Below are positions 35,263 to 50,130 of a stretch of DNA of 64,000 nucleotides, one piece after another. The stretch is from positions 60,215 through 124,214 of the forward strand of contig QZLH01000221.1 of NCBI GenBank assembly GCA_003833135.1, in the 5' to 3' direction. Position 1 is the first letter of the stretch. Each line of letters opens with the position of its first letter. Source of the DNA: Oehlia diaphana (taxonomy: Eukaryota > Glomeromycota > Glomeromycetes > Glomerales > Glomeraceae). Under the pieces are notes generated by a model, which worked only from the letters and a program-made list of their open reading frames with translations, searched no databases and was not told the origin of the DNA. A program made the translations under genes and the position numbers.

Positions 35263-36595
35263 TTACTTGGCCCATTCTACTCGTAAAATCAAGTTATCAT
35301 AACCGTAACCGTTAATGGCCTGTAATGCTTTAGCAGCATCATCACGTAGTACAAAACTTACAAATGCAAACCCTTTACAAATATTCGTCTCTCGATCGCG
35401 AGCTAGATAAACACGAGAAATACTACCAAAGCGACGGAAAAGGTCATGTATATCACCTTCAGTAGTGTCCCCAGACAAATTTGTAACACGAATTGTGGCA
35501 TCGTCTAAAAAAGGAAAGATTCAAATTAAGCAAAAAGAAATTATAAATTTTATTGATCAATTTAAAAATCTTACCTCGTCGTTCTTTATATGAGTCACCG
35601 GTTGTCGACTTAGCTCCAGCACGCATACTGGGAGGTATATACTTTCCTCCCGCAGAATTTTCGGGAGCTATTGGCTCATTAACTGGAGCTAATAAATTTG
35701 AAATTTTAAAATTTAGATTAAACCTAAAACTAATCAAGCCCAATCATCAAACTTACTAGCTTCCTTAGTGGCTTCTAAGTCTTTATTTAGTTCATCCAAA
35801 GGTTGAAGAGTATCCTTATAAGGACATTTAGTTGTAAAATGATCACCCTTGCAAATACGACAAAGAATTTTTTTCCCTATCAAAGCTGCTTTTTTCTTAT
35901 TTAAATCGCTTTCTTCAACTGATTCAGCGTGCTATATAAATATAATTGATAAATAAGTTATAGATTGTTAGAAACCAAATGAATTAAATATTATTTCACA
36001 TACTTTGCCAGTAGTTGATAATTTTAAAAAGATTTGTTGGTCAATGCTTGTTGTACTAAGATCAGGGCCAGCTTTCTTTCCTCGTTCGTCACCAAATTTA
36101 GCCCATTTCTAAATAAAATTAAGTCTAATCATGAGATCACATATTTACCTTTCAAAAGTTTATAAGTAGCATACCTTTCTCTCAGCAGCAACCTTATTGA
36201 CACGTTCTGTAATCAAGGTTTTCTTGATTTTTCTAGTAACCTGATAATACATAGATGATTAATAATTATGTTCGACATTTTTTGATAGGACTATATTTTG
36301 AAAAGAAACATACTTTTACTTTTTTCCCATCATCATTTGTTTTGTATTCAATTATTGTTTTGACTCCATTTTCGTCAGTATAAGTTTCAAATGGAAGATC
36401 TATAAAAAAGGAAGAATACAACTTTGGTGATTTCTCGAATATATTAATTTTTTAGCTTTTGAACATTACTTACCAAATTCTTCACCAACTTCATCAGCCC
36501 AGCTTGATTTTGTTACATTCCTATTTTGTCATAAACGAAAATAAATTTATTGATCATCTACAGTAATTAAATGTAAATAGATCTGTTACTTACAT
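35263..36595 (-). CDS. TIF35: Translation initiation factor eIF3 subunit G
   Basis: Eight exons; the coding sequence begins with A-T at 36595-36594 and the G of the start codon is supplied by the next exon (36520), so the ATG is split by an intron. Remaining exons are 36520-36474, 36399-36314, 36240-36175, 36108-36004, 35931-35757, 35688-35575 and 35504-35263, totalling 278 residues. The N-terminal half starts [10 protein letters not shown] and includes the eIF3g signatures TRKIKK and [16 protein letters not shown] zinc knuckle ([15 protein letters not shown]) and KYIPPSMR follow. The C-terminal RRM has RVTNL and CKGFAFVSF. It bridges mRNA and the 40S subunit in scanning. Divergent from SRPK with about 285 bp between starts. 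Confidence 0.95.
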
Positions 36596-36645
36596 TGTAT
36601 CAACTGGTATTTTTTTTTTTCAATTCATCGGATTTATGTTAACAT

Positions 36646-36658
36646 TTATCATCACGTG
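36646..36658. promoter_or_regulatory. E-box-containing 13-mer in bidirectional promoter
   Basis: TTATCATCACGTG is identical to the site at 15693-15705 and is likewise placed between two divergent genes, about 50 bp upstream of the eIF3g coding start. CACGTG occupies 36653-36658. Confidence 0.4.
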
Positions 36659-36880
36659 AAACTAATGAAGCCAATTAACATTTGACATTATAAATAATAG
36701 TGATTAAAATGTGGCTTCAGCTTTACATTTTAATATCACTATCTTAATATCACAATCAGTGAAATTGAGAGAGAATGTTATATCACCTATCTTGTAACTG
36801 TCTATTGCCAAAAATCCTTTCCGAATCGAGAGAACAACCTCTTTCGTAACTTTCTGTATTTGGCACTGGTGCATGTTCAA

Positions 36881-39492
<2,612 letters not shown>

Positions 39493-40427
39493 TTGATTTC
39501 GTCAAATGACAGGTTGGTGTTTGTTATATATATATATATTAGAAATCTTTATATAAAAATCATGTATATTCTCCTTTTTTTTAAAAAAACCACGTGCACA
39601 CAAATTTTCGAGCTAATCAATTTCTTTGGAGAAAGAAAGGTCAAAAAAGAAGAACGCATTTTTATGCATGATTGCAAAAAAAAAAAAAAATAATAATCAT
39701 TCTTTTTATTATGAATGTACAATATAATGTCATTTAATCAATGACAAATAGAATAATGAACTAAAACAATATCGAATATTCGAAATATAGGATATTGCAG
39801 ATAGTAGATTGTATTATAGGAAGTGCATTTTGGTCTTTCCTTATTTTTTTAAGATATTTATAATAACAATATGAAAAAAATTTTTAGGCACTGGTTTAAT
39901 TGAATTTATATTATTATTTATTATTTTTATTGCTTTTTTTTGGATTTTGGGGGATAATTAGATACATAACAGTATAAAAAAATCATTATTATACATATTT
40001 TTTATTTATATAACTTTTAGCATAAACTGATATTGCGCATTAATTTATTATTATGGGGGGAATAATACACATGGACTCTGACGTACAGTTGGCATGTTGA
40101 TGATCTAGGCATTGATTACAAAATGGCGTAAATAAGCAATTTTGGTCATATTATTATATTTTCTTGGTAAATAAATGACGTTCCTTGGCAATTTCCTTAA
40201 ATATATGTGATTTCATCATGATTCAGTAATGTAATGTAAATATGTGGGAAATTTGCATTTTCGGAAAAGTTTTAATTTTAGAAATTTCTAGACTTCTTCT
40301 TTATTTGGTAATGTAATATATTAATTGTTTATTACTGTACCACAAAATCACATCGTATTTCTATATATATATATCACAAAGGCATTTAATAACAACTTTA
40401 TTCTCCTATTTTTTTTTGAAAAAAAAA
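39493..40427. other. Intergenic region with SRPK 3' end and lectin promoter
   Basis: A+T-rich. A TA-rich block (CTATATATATATATCAC, about 40362-40378) about 60 bp upstream of the lectin ATG may serve as a TATA element. No gene is seen. Confidence 0.45.
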
Positions 40428-41027
40428 ATGAACGGTTTTCCGGAAGGATGGTTTTATATAAAGTCCCAAACGAATAATCATGTACTTGAACCACATTGTC
40501 TTTCTGTAAATTCTGGTGCAAGAATTGTTACTAGTAAACAAAGATTTGGTTTTGATGCGGATAGTCAGGTAAATTAGAAATATATTTATTAATTAAAAAA
40601 ATTTAAAAGTACTAATAAACTTTATATTATTTAGCTTTGGAAATATGATAATGGCTACATCGTTAATAAAGCCTCCGGAAAAGTATTGGCTATCGAAAAA
40701 GGTTATATTCGAACGTTTCACAGAACGCATTTATGTCAATGGGATCGTAAACCATTAACAGAAGCATCAAATCAACAATGGACTTTCCTACCCGGTGGAT
40801 TTATTTCACCAACTGCTCATAAAGGATACGTGATACATTTACATGGTCATTTTTATAGATCGAAACATGATATCTGTCAAATTTTATTACATCAAATTAA
40901 AGACGAAGATGGTCGTAAACAAACTTGGTATTTTGAACCTGAACAAAGTCAACCAAAAATACTTTCTCCTCCAATTCCAAAAGAATATCCCGAGTATTTT
41001 ATTAATAGTATAAAAAATCACTATTGA
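40428..41027 (+). CDS. Ricin-B-type beta-trefoil lectin-like protein
   Basis: Two exons (40428-40568, 40635-41027) give 177 residues. The fold is suggested by repeated QxW/LW-like blocks: GWFYIKSQTNNHVLEP, SQLWKYDNGYIVNKASGKVL, NQQWTFLPGGFI and KQTWYFEPE, each preceded by a hydrophobic beta pattern. There is no signal peptide or membrane span, so the protein is probably cytosolic, and there is no attached catalytic chain, so nothing here suggests a toxin. The likely role is carbohydrate or small-ligand binding; the ligand is unknown. The C-terminal 20 residues are Pro-rich. Confidence 0.75.
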
Positions 41028-41318
41028 AGAATTAAGTGTTTGTTAAAAGACATTCATATTTGTAATTTAGATATTATTTTAATTAATTTTTTATATATAT
41101 ATGTATACAATTACAAAATCATATTGGTTAATATTAATTACATTATTCATATTATTCATATTATTCATATATTTAATAATACACATCATATTTCATAGGC
41201 AGTGAAAAATTAAAATTTTGATATTTTATTTTATTTCAATGAGCAAATAATATATTATATTTTTATAATGTCAATTATCCAAAAAGATAATTATCTACAT
41301 TATTATTTTTTTTCAAAT

Positions 41319-41909
41319 TTAATGAGCACGACGTGATTCAGCAATGATGTTGCTAAGTTCCTCAACTTTTCTCTTTGCTCTAACAAAGGTACCAAGCTAA
41401 TTACATAATAATAAATTGTAAGTTATTGGCAAAAAAAGATAGATAAAATAAAGATAAAAAATAAAAAATAAAATTCAAAATAAATAATTCCTTACTCTCT
41501 TCTTTGCTAATTTTCTTGCACGCTTATCTTTGGAATTCTTTAACAATTCCATTACACGTTTCTCATAAGGTGCATATCCAGCAACTTCGCGAATTAGTTC
41601 ACGAACAAACTTGACTCGATGAGAAAGGACCTATTGGAAAAATTTGGATAAATAATTTATTAAGAATTTTAAGAAAAATAATATAATAATTATTTAATTA
41701 GAATCTTTGTTTTCATTGTCTATTTATTCGACTAAAACACAAACTTCTTTAACATAAAGAACAAAATATGTATCGATCTAATAGTAACTTACTCCTTTTC
41801 TTCGAGAAGGCTTTGGTCTTGCCTCACGAGCGGATACTTTGTGACCTTTATTTAAACCAACAACAATACCAGACTTTGGTTTTTTTTCCTTTGATTGTTT
41901 ATCCGCCAT
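41319..41909 (-). CDS. RPL36: Ribosomal protein eL36
   Basis: Three exons (41909-41793, 41630-41496, 41396-41319) give 109 residues, the normal size. Family strings are [63 protein letters not shown] and [11 protein letters not shown]. It is a structural protein of the cytosolic 60S subunit. The promoter is shared with ASH2/BRE2 (about 305 bp) and holds an inverted pair TCACATGA (42071-42078) / TCATGTGA (42148-42155). Confidence 0.97.
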
Positions 41910-42070
41910 GTGTAATTTCTCTTTCTTTATCCAATAAAAAGAAAACGTTACAGGATGACAAGTGGATAGAGAGATTTTAAAAAAAAAAAATTCTTGCAGA
42001 TCTGCAAACTTTAATCAGCAAATCAGCTGTTTTATGACTACCCTTTTGTAGAATAAATGTTACGTTAAAA

Positions 42071-42155
42071 TCACATGATAAAATATTATTGGATGTTGCC
42101 AAGTGATGTGATATAAAAAATCAACATGTTACAAGTATATAAAAAGATCATGTGA
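42071..42155. promoter_or_regulatory. Inverted TCACATGA/TCATGTGA pair
   Basis: Two copies of the same octamer on opposite strands, 69 bp apart, lie in the divergent RPL36-ASH2 promoter. The same octamer is found upstream of MTHFR (32316) and BPL1 (47271). It is a one-base variant of the CACGTG-centred sites elsewhere in the window. A regulatory role is inferred. Confidence 0.35.
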
Positions 42156-42214
42156 TTTCGTGATTATCAAAAACTTATTTTCGTTGACATTTCTTACTCG
42201 AATAAAATTTTTGC

Positions 42215-44769
42215 ATGGATACTCAATATGACCCAGGTAGCCTTACTTGGAACAACTTGCATACTCTCAATGAGGAGCACATGTACTGTTACTGTGGTAA
42301 AGATAGGAACTTGACAGAAGTATCTCTCCAATGTTCAGGTTGGTATTTTATTTTGATTAATAGCTAATTCTTTTGAACAACCTTTGATTTTTTTCATTTT
42401 ATAGGCTGTTTGAATTGGTTTCACGCAAAATGTACTAAAATTTCAATTGATACCAATATCCCAATTTTCACCAATTATAAATTTACTTGTAAATGGTGTA
42501 ATAATTCTTCCAGTGAGAGTTTTAAGGTAAATTGTACTTTACTTCTTTTAGTCTCATTATATTCTTATAGGCTATTATATGTATATTATTATATGTTTTA
42601 ATTAAAAAGCGAATTCAAGCAGGATGGAAAGAAATTGGTGGTTGTGCTATAGCAAACTTAATGCTTCAGCAACATATGACAGAATCTAAAGTTCACAAAG
42701 GAGATTCTATATATTCTTCAGCACATGCAAAGAAATTACCCATATTCCAATATTATTTTAATAAAAATGAACATTTAAGACCATTCGTTGATAAAAATTG
42801 GTCTTCTTTGTGCACAGAACGTTCTCGAACTGCGACTTGGTAGGTGCTAAATGATTTATATTGAAACGTATTTTATTTTTATATATTTCTTTTTTTAAAA
42901 GGTGGGCAACTCTTGGGTCATGCTTATATTCAACAAAAGATCTTTTTGTTGCTAAAGATGAAAATAATCGTTCAGCAAGTTCGAATTTTTGTCTTGTGGA
43001 TCCAAATTTGTGGAATATCAGGCCAGGCCATTTCGGGGTAACTTTAATTTTTTAAAAATGTACGAAGTATTTACGATAAATTTACTTGAAATTTTTATCT
43101 AGGTTTCGCATTCGAGAACACCTGCACGAGCTCAGAGAGAAGCAGTGAATAACAGTACTCGTGCAATTTACGATTCTGGAACCCAGGACGAGACATCATC
43201 ATCAACAGTTACGCATCCTTCATCTTCAAAACGCCAATTAACACCATTTCGTTCTTCTTCAGAACAACCCGGAACTTCCAACAGCCAAGCACAGTCTAAT
43301 CGTTCAAATACTGTAATTGCATTAATGGAGGCAAGTTCTTCATCAATTACGGAATTTGGTCAATCCGGAGAACAAAATAATCTTCGACATGGTTTTAAAT
43401 ATTTACCGTGTCAAGCAGATAAATTATTCCCATATATACAATATCGTAATTCTGAATTGCCTCCATATGGTTTACGACTTTCTAAAGAAGACGCAAGCTT
43501 ATCCGTATGGATAAGTGGTGATCAGTTAACATCCACTACGGATTTTGGATTTTCAATGGCTAGAGCTAATTGTCCTGTGAAGGAAGGGAAATGGTTTTTC
43601 GAAGTTTTTATTGATCGTGGAGGTGAAGGTAAAATGGATGGAAAGGATGGTGCACATGTAAGAGTAGGTTGGGCTCGTAGAGAAGGTATTAATTTTTAAT
43701 GTAATATTTGTAAATATTCTCAATTTTTAATTAACTTTAACTGGTAATTATCAATTCGTTAGGTAATAGAAATTCTCCGGTTGGTTCTGATGCGTATAGT
43801 TATGGTTTTAGAGATCTAACTGGACAAAAGGTACATCAATCCCGTCCTACACAATACGGCGAGCCATTTAAAACGGGGGATGTTATAGGTCTTTATATTA
43901 GTTTACCGCAATTGAAAAAGGCGGTTTCAGGCTATCAATCAAAGAGTCCGAAAAGGCATAGAATACCAATTTTATTTAAAGGAGATACAATTTTTGAATA
44001 TAAAGACTTTAAACCAACACATCAAATGAATCAGTTATTAGAATTGCCCGAAAAGAAAAAAGAGAAAAAATATTGGTGGCAACAACAACAAAAAGAGCAA
44101 AAGCCAACACATCTACAACCAGAAATTCCAATTTTACCAGGGTCAAAAATAATAGTTTATAAAAACGGAATTTGTCAGGGTATTGCTTTTGAGAATTTAT
44201 ATTCATTTTTGCCCACAATTGACAAATATACTAACGATGATGATTTAACTGAGGATGATGGATCTCTTGGATATTATCCAGCTGTATCCATGTATCGAGG
44301 TGGTACGTGTACTTTAAATTTTGGACCACATTTTAGATATCCACCACCTCCGGATCCAGAATTAGATCTTGCAATTAATAAATCGACTAAGTCTTCATTG
44401 TCAAAAACTTCAGTTTCAAAATCTTTATTATCTAAACAATTATCCTCTTCTTCATCATCCTCTTCTTCATTAAATCCTCATAAGAAGAGTACTGGTATTC
44501 GTAAATGGCGTCCAATGTCTGAACGATATATGGAATATATAACTGAGGATGTATTATATGATCTCGTTGATGAAATAGAACTTTGGGATTGGATGTTATC
44601 ACAGAAGAAGAAAGTTATACCAACAAAACGGCCAGCAATTGTTGAAATGAGTGATGGTTCTCTGAAAAAGAGGAAACAAGAAGGAACTTCAAGACAGGAA
44701 ATCAATGATAACGAAGTTTCAGGATTCCCTGTGACAAAATGGGATGGTTCTTCATATAACAAATTTTAG
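42215..44769 (+). CDS. COMPASS histone H3K4 methyltransferase subunit Ash2/Bre2
   Basis: Six exons (42215-42338, 42405-42526, 42610-42839, 42902-43037, 43103-43685, 43763-44769) give 733 residues. An atypical PHD/C4 finger (YCYCGKDRNLTEVSLQCSGC, WFHAKCTKI, FTCKWCN) is followed by an Ash2-type winged helix (GWKEIGGCAIANLML ... LGSCLYSTKDLFVAKDE). A Ser-rich linker of about 90 residues precedes the SPRY domain, which starts PYGLRLSKEDASLSVWISGD and includes GAHVRVGWARREG, RNSPVGSDAYSYGFRD and the GDVIGLYISLP block. The SPRY is interrupted by a Lys/Gln-rich insert (KKKEKKYWWQQQQKEQ) and a Ser run, both typical of fungal versions. The PHD plus winged-helix layout is closer to animal ASH2L than to yeast Bre2, which lacks the finger. 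Confidence 0.94.
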
Positions 44770-44890
44770 ATAGATAGATAATAGATGATAGATAGATATA
44801 AATAGATATATTTTTAATATTTTAATAAACTTAGTTTATTATTTCATACTTTTTTCCTATTAATAATTACATGAATTCCCAAATATTATA

Positions 44891-47138
44891 TTATAATTTA
44901 CGAGTTATCATCCCTTTCATCATATCAAAACTATTTCCACCGGGCTCTAAAGTAATTATTTCCTCCAAATTATTACCGTCACTTATGGTACTAGCTTTCA
45001 AGTAACCAAATTCATTAATTCCAATAATACGAGCTTTCTGATTATCATGTGTTTCTAAATTGACAACTTGATCCCTGTAAAAAATATATATTTAAAATAA
45101 CCAGTCAATTAAAGCATCAAAATCGATCAGTCATTATAGAATGTGAAAAATCAATACAAACGTATGTAACCATCTTTCATAATAAATATCAAGAAAAGGT
45201 TCAAATCCATATCCATTCCTACAAAAATCTCTGTAAAATGATTCAAATTTTACAAGGATAGCAGCTAAAAGTTGTTCTTGAGAAAATTTCTCTAGTTGAG
45301 TATTATTAGCATGATTATATAAAGATATTATATGGTTGATAGCAGTTGTGGGTGCTAAATTGCTTACGTTAACTCCACATCCTTTGTGTACAGAAAAACT
45401 ATTAGAATATGTATACATACATATTTTATTTTTTTTTTATAATTATTGAAGACTAATTTACCCGCAATTAAAAGGAATTCATCTAATTCATCTTGAGTAT
45501 ATTGTGAATTAACAATTACACCACCAATTTTAATAATTTTAGGTGATTTAACTGATTCATCATTAGGTGAGGATGATTCCACATAGATGTCATTTGGCCA
45601 TTTCAATCGAAGGGGAATATCCTATGGCATGTATATTATATGTAATATATATTTTTATACTTTTAAATTTTATATAATAACACAAACCTCATAACCTTTC
45701 TTTGTTCTAACAGCTTCAACTACAGCTAATGATAAGAGATATTGAATAAAGACAACAGGCGATGACGAATTTGATGAGTGTCTCAAAATAATAGAAAATT
45801 GGAGACATCCAGGAGGTGAAATCCAAGAATTGCTACCACGACCTCGTCCTTGAATTTGTTGTGTAGCTACGAAAACAAGTCCAGTGGGCAAATTTTTTGT
45901 AAATTTAAAATTTCTAATTATTTAAAACATGAGAAAAAGAAGATAATTATTCAACAAAAGATATTTTATCCTTTTAGATACATGTAATGGATACATTACT
46001 TATCTAATAATGTCTGAGTACTTGATACCACTTCACCATAAAGTACAGTTGAACCAAATTCCATATTATTACCACCACCATGTTTAATATTTCTTTCTTC
46101 CGAAAGATGGTTCAAAAAATCTTTAAAATTAAAGAAAGGAGTGATTGAAGAAGGGGGAGGTTGATCATGATAAATAACAATTGATTTTGGAATATCAATG
46201 TTATTATTACAATCAACATTCGTATATAAATCTTGATTATTATCAAAAGAATTAGAATTTTCTATAATTTTAAAAGAATCGTTTGATGCTCTTATAATAT
46301 TATCAGAATCCACTAAATTGTTTATATTATTTAAAAATATTTTGGTTAAAGCAGGTCTTATTGAAGTTAAATGTAAAGTGTAAGATAATTTTGGAATTAA
46401 AATTTCGTTTTGTTTAACTAAATTTAAACCAAAAATTGAGAATAAAGATCTTATAAAATGATTTTGTTCAATGTGAATATTGTTTAAAAAAGGATCAAAC
46501 CCACATAAAAGTATTTTACCTTTATCAATATTATATTGAATTATAGTAGAACAATCATTGTAAGTTGAAACAGAATTAATAATATTATTATTAATTAAAT
46601 TATCAAAATAACCAATCGCATTAATATCACTAGGAATTTTAATTTGATTTGGAACGAAAGGAAAATAATTTAATAAAAATTTTCTATTTAATTTTAAAGG
46701 TAATTCAATTTTATCGTTTTGATCATTTAAAATCAAATTTTTATAATTAAAAATATCATTTTGAAATTGAGAGGATAGATTTTTTTGTAAAAATTGACAA
46801 GCATCAAAACCGATACCAAAATAATTGCCACCAAATTTTAAATAATCTTTAAAATTCTTTTCAAATTGAACACTTTTTTGATTATAATTTAAATTATTTA
46901 AACAATTTAAATTATTTGAAGACAAAAAAATTAAACATGAAGTAGTATCAAACCAAGGATCATTTAATAAATTATTTAAATCAATTTGAATTACATCGTA
47001 AAATGTATTAAACATTGAATTTAAAATTGAAAAATGATGATTTAAGGTAATATTGGAAGAATATACTAAAATTTTTGTTCTCATATTTTTTATATGCCTG
47101 CTTTGTAAATTTTTAAAAAATTTGGAAGATTTCATCAA
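44891..47138 (-). CDS. BPL1: Biotin-protein ligase
   Basis: Five exons (47138-46000, 45913-45688, 45621-45462, 45381-45162, 45074-44891) give 642 residues. The N-terminal 370 residues form the glutamine-amidotransferase-like domain of eukaryotic BPLs (KILVYSSNITLNHHF, FGGNYFGIGFDACQF), unusually rich in Asn (runs such as LINNNIINS). The catalytic half has STQTLLDK, VATQQIQGRGRGSNSWISPP (biotinyl-AMP binding), KWPNDIYV, KIGGVIVNS and GCGVNVSN. It attaches biotin to acetyl-CoA and pyruvate carboxylases. The start could be Met1, Met2 or Met19 (MRTKILVYSS); Met19 lies nearer the usual family start. The stop is 120 bp from the convergent ASH2 stop. Confidence 0.95.
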
Positions 47139-47270
47139 AGAATGAGATCGTGTTTAATTAGTGATTTTATTTTATCTATCAATTGTCCGGATAATCTTAG
47201 GATTGGGTCATAGTAAGAAATCGGGGCACACGTGAATAAGCATTTTAAGTCAGTCAGAAGTCATGTGATG

Positions 47271-47278
47271 GTGAATTT
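47271..47278. promoter_or_regulatory. TCATGTGA octamer upstream of BPL1
   Basis: Same octamer as in the RPL36-ASH2 and MTHFR upstream regions, about 130 bp from the BPL1 start. A CACACGTGAAT sequence lies a further 40 bp towards the gene. Confidence 0.3.
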
Positions 47279-47596
47279 TAAATTTTACAGTCCGAATTAT
47301 AATAATGCCAGCAAGTATAATAATTTTCTGACTAGAATTATCAAAAATTATCCATAAAAGGAAAGTTACGATAAGAAAATAAGAAATAGAACATTTTTAT
47401 CAAAAGGAAAATCAGACTAAAAGACCAAATCGAATTGGTAGATTAAAATTTCGAGAAGCTTGACGTTACAAAAAACTAAATCATGTTTAGAGTAATCCAA
47501 ATAATAATATAATAAAATATTATTTTAACATATAATACAGCTACCAAATAATGGATAAAGAGATCATTCGGAAATTATATACTATATTTTTGTTTA

Positions 47597-48248
47597 CTAT
47601 ACACTACTTACACTATTCACAAGAGCAACAGCATCAATTTCAACCTTAACATCTTTTGGTAAACGAGATACTTCAACACAAGCTCTAGCTGGTCGACTGC
47701 TTCCAAAGCACTAAATAAATAAATCAAATAATTAGATTTTTTTTTTAAAAATAATAAAATCAGTAAACAAAATGTATTGCATGTTACCTCGCCGTAAATT
47801 TCATTTACTGAAGAAAAATCGTTCATATCTTTAATGAATACAGTAGTTTTCACAACCTGAGACAACGAAGAATTTGCTGCCTCAAGTACATTCGTCAAAT
47901 TTCTTATAACTTGTTTCTAAAAATGTTAAAAGCAAAATTTATGAAATTTATATTTTATAACAAAAATTTATTATATAAAACAAAGACTTATTATAAAAAT
48001 GAGTACCGTTTGTTCTTTAACATCCTCGCTTATAATGTTTCCTGTCTCAGGAACAACGGGTATTTGTCCTGAAGCATAAACAAACCCATTTGCAATAATA
48101 GCTTGAGCTAATATTTTTATAAAATTTGATAATTAAGCATTCGACGTTTTATATCTACCCATTATTTGAACTATTGAACTAGCTTACAGTAAGGCCCAAT
48201 AGCACTAGGTGCTTTAGTAGTATTGACGATTTGAATTTGGCTGCTCAT
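47597..48248 (-). CDS. RidA/YjgF/Mmf1 family enamine/imine deaminase
   Basis: Four exons (48248-48188, 48107-48007, 47916-47788, 47710-47597) give 134 residues, the exact family size. Signatures are [54 protein letters not shown] and VEIDAVA, with the substrate-carboxylate-binding Arg in RPARA and the catalytic loop Glu in VEIDA. It hydrolyses reactive 2-aminoacrylate/imine intermediates from PLP enzymes. No clear mitochondrial presequence precedes [10 protein letters not shown], so a cytosolic (Hmf1-like) form is more likely. Confidence 0.95.
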
Positions 48249-48548
48249 ATTTCTTGTATAATGTCTAATTAGAGAAGACCGAAGATTATTACAAAGCCAC
48301 ATCGATCTTTTTTATTAAAAAAAAACGTGTAGAAAAATTTTTCTTATACGGCCTACATTAGTATCGGTATAAAGGTTGGCCAGCATTATAGTTTTACCGT
48401 TTTACTGTTAATACAGTAGCAATAAATGTTTTTGTGATTTAAATGACTGATTGTGGGAATTTTAATTTCATCGACACACACAAATAACATATATAATTAA
48501 TTCATTGTGTTGACCATGTAGGGAAATATAATTTAAAAAAATATAGTC

Positions 48549-50130
48549 ATGTCATCTCCTAAAGATAGACTTCTACTTTTATCAGGTCATATAAGTAGTG
48601 AAGGAAAAGTAGAAAAGAATAATAATACTAAAATTGAAGAAAATAAACCTAGGTTATGTTGTAAGGTTTGCATTATTACCGGAGCCGGTTCAGAAAAAGG
48701 AATTGGGTAAATAAAAGAATATTTTAGTTAATTATGTTCAGTTGTTAAAATTTAATAGTTTGTTAAGCACCAACTTTATAATATAGACGTGCGTCTGCAT
48801 GGGTATTTGCTAAGAATGGTATGGGAGTTATTATAAATTTTTTAACGCGAATTTAATTGTGAATTTTGTTGATAACGATAATTTTCTCTCGTCGTTAATT
48901 TTATAAGGAGCTAAAGCTATATATGTAACAGATTACCGTGAAGATTTACTTCCGCTACTTGCTAAAGAAATACAAAATAAATATCCAAATGTTGCTGTAA
49001 TTCCACGTAAAGTTGATGCTGCATCCGAAGATGATGTTAAATCTGTTATTGATGATGCCATAAAAAAGTTTGGTAGACTAGATGTATTTTTTGCAAACGC
49101 AGGTTAGTAAATTTAAAAGAATACTATCAAGTGTTTTAAAGAATTAATTTTAAAATTCGTTTTCAAAAGGGATCGTTTACCCAGTTGACAGTTTGAATTT
49201 AGACACTTCCAAATTTATGGAAGTTATGAGAGTAAGTTATAATAATTTTCTATTTTATTATATTAAATGACTTATATAATTAATAAATTCTTTATTCAGA
49301 TAAACGTACTTAGGTAAATATCCTATTTGATTATAATTAAATCATTTATTTAATTTATTAATAAATGATTTTATTATAAATAAATTTATTAATAGTGTAT
49401 TTCTAGCTATAAAACATGCATCAACAGCAATGAAAATTACTGGAAACGATAAAAAGGAATCTGGCGGATCAATTGTCGCGACAGCTTCAGGTTATTATTA
49501 TTCTTCAATAACAAAACCAATTTGTTATCTTATTAATTAATTCAAATATTATTTATGTAGTTGCTGGATTAAGATCAGGTGCCGGACCTCTAGATTATTC
49601 CGCTTCAAAAGCCGCGTAAGTGTACTAGACACGTCACATAGCTTTTTCTTCCTACGCATTATCTTAAAATATTTTTTATATAAAAACAGCATTATAAACA
49701 TGGTTCAAGCGGGTGCTTGGCGACTAGCCAACACAAATATTCGTGTAAATTGTATTAACCCCGTAAGTATTGTTTTATCGGTTTAATTTATTTTATATAA
49801 AAAAATACATAACTTTAATTTATTATTTTCTTTAGGGAATAATTGAAACTAATATGACACAACCTACTTTTGAAAATGCTCGCTCGCGAGGTACTATCAA
49901 TAAAGTTGGACAATTAAATCCTTTACAAAGATATGCCGTCCCTGAAGAGGTAAACTATGATAAATTTAGCTTTAAATTTTTTATAAATTAATTATTTAAT
50001 CCTTTTATTGTAATAGGTTGCAAATGTTGCATTGTTTTTAGCGAGTGATGAAAGTTCATATATAAATGGTCATGCATTAACAGTAGATGGCGGTTTATCT
50101 TCTAGTATTCCTATTATTATTAGAAGGTAG
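48549..50130 (+). CDS. Short-chain dehydrogenase/reductase
   Basis: Ten exons (48549-48706, 48787-48818, 48908-49102, 49170-49231, 49300-49313, 49396-49490, 49561-49615, 49690-49762, 49836-49949, 50017-50130) join in frame to 303 residues. The fifth exon is only 14 nt, coding INVL plus part of a Ser codon. Classical SDR motifs are the cofactor glycine motif [10 protein letters not shown], the adenine-pocket Asp in VTDYRED, FANAG, the catalytic Tyr/Lys in [16 protein letters not shown] and the terminal HALTVDGG. The first 35 residues are an unusual extension. Asp after beta-2 (TDYR) favours NAD(H) over NADP(H). The substrate cannot be told from sequence. Confidence 0.93.
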
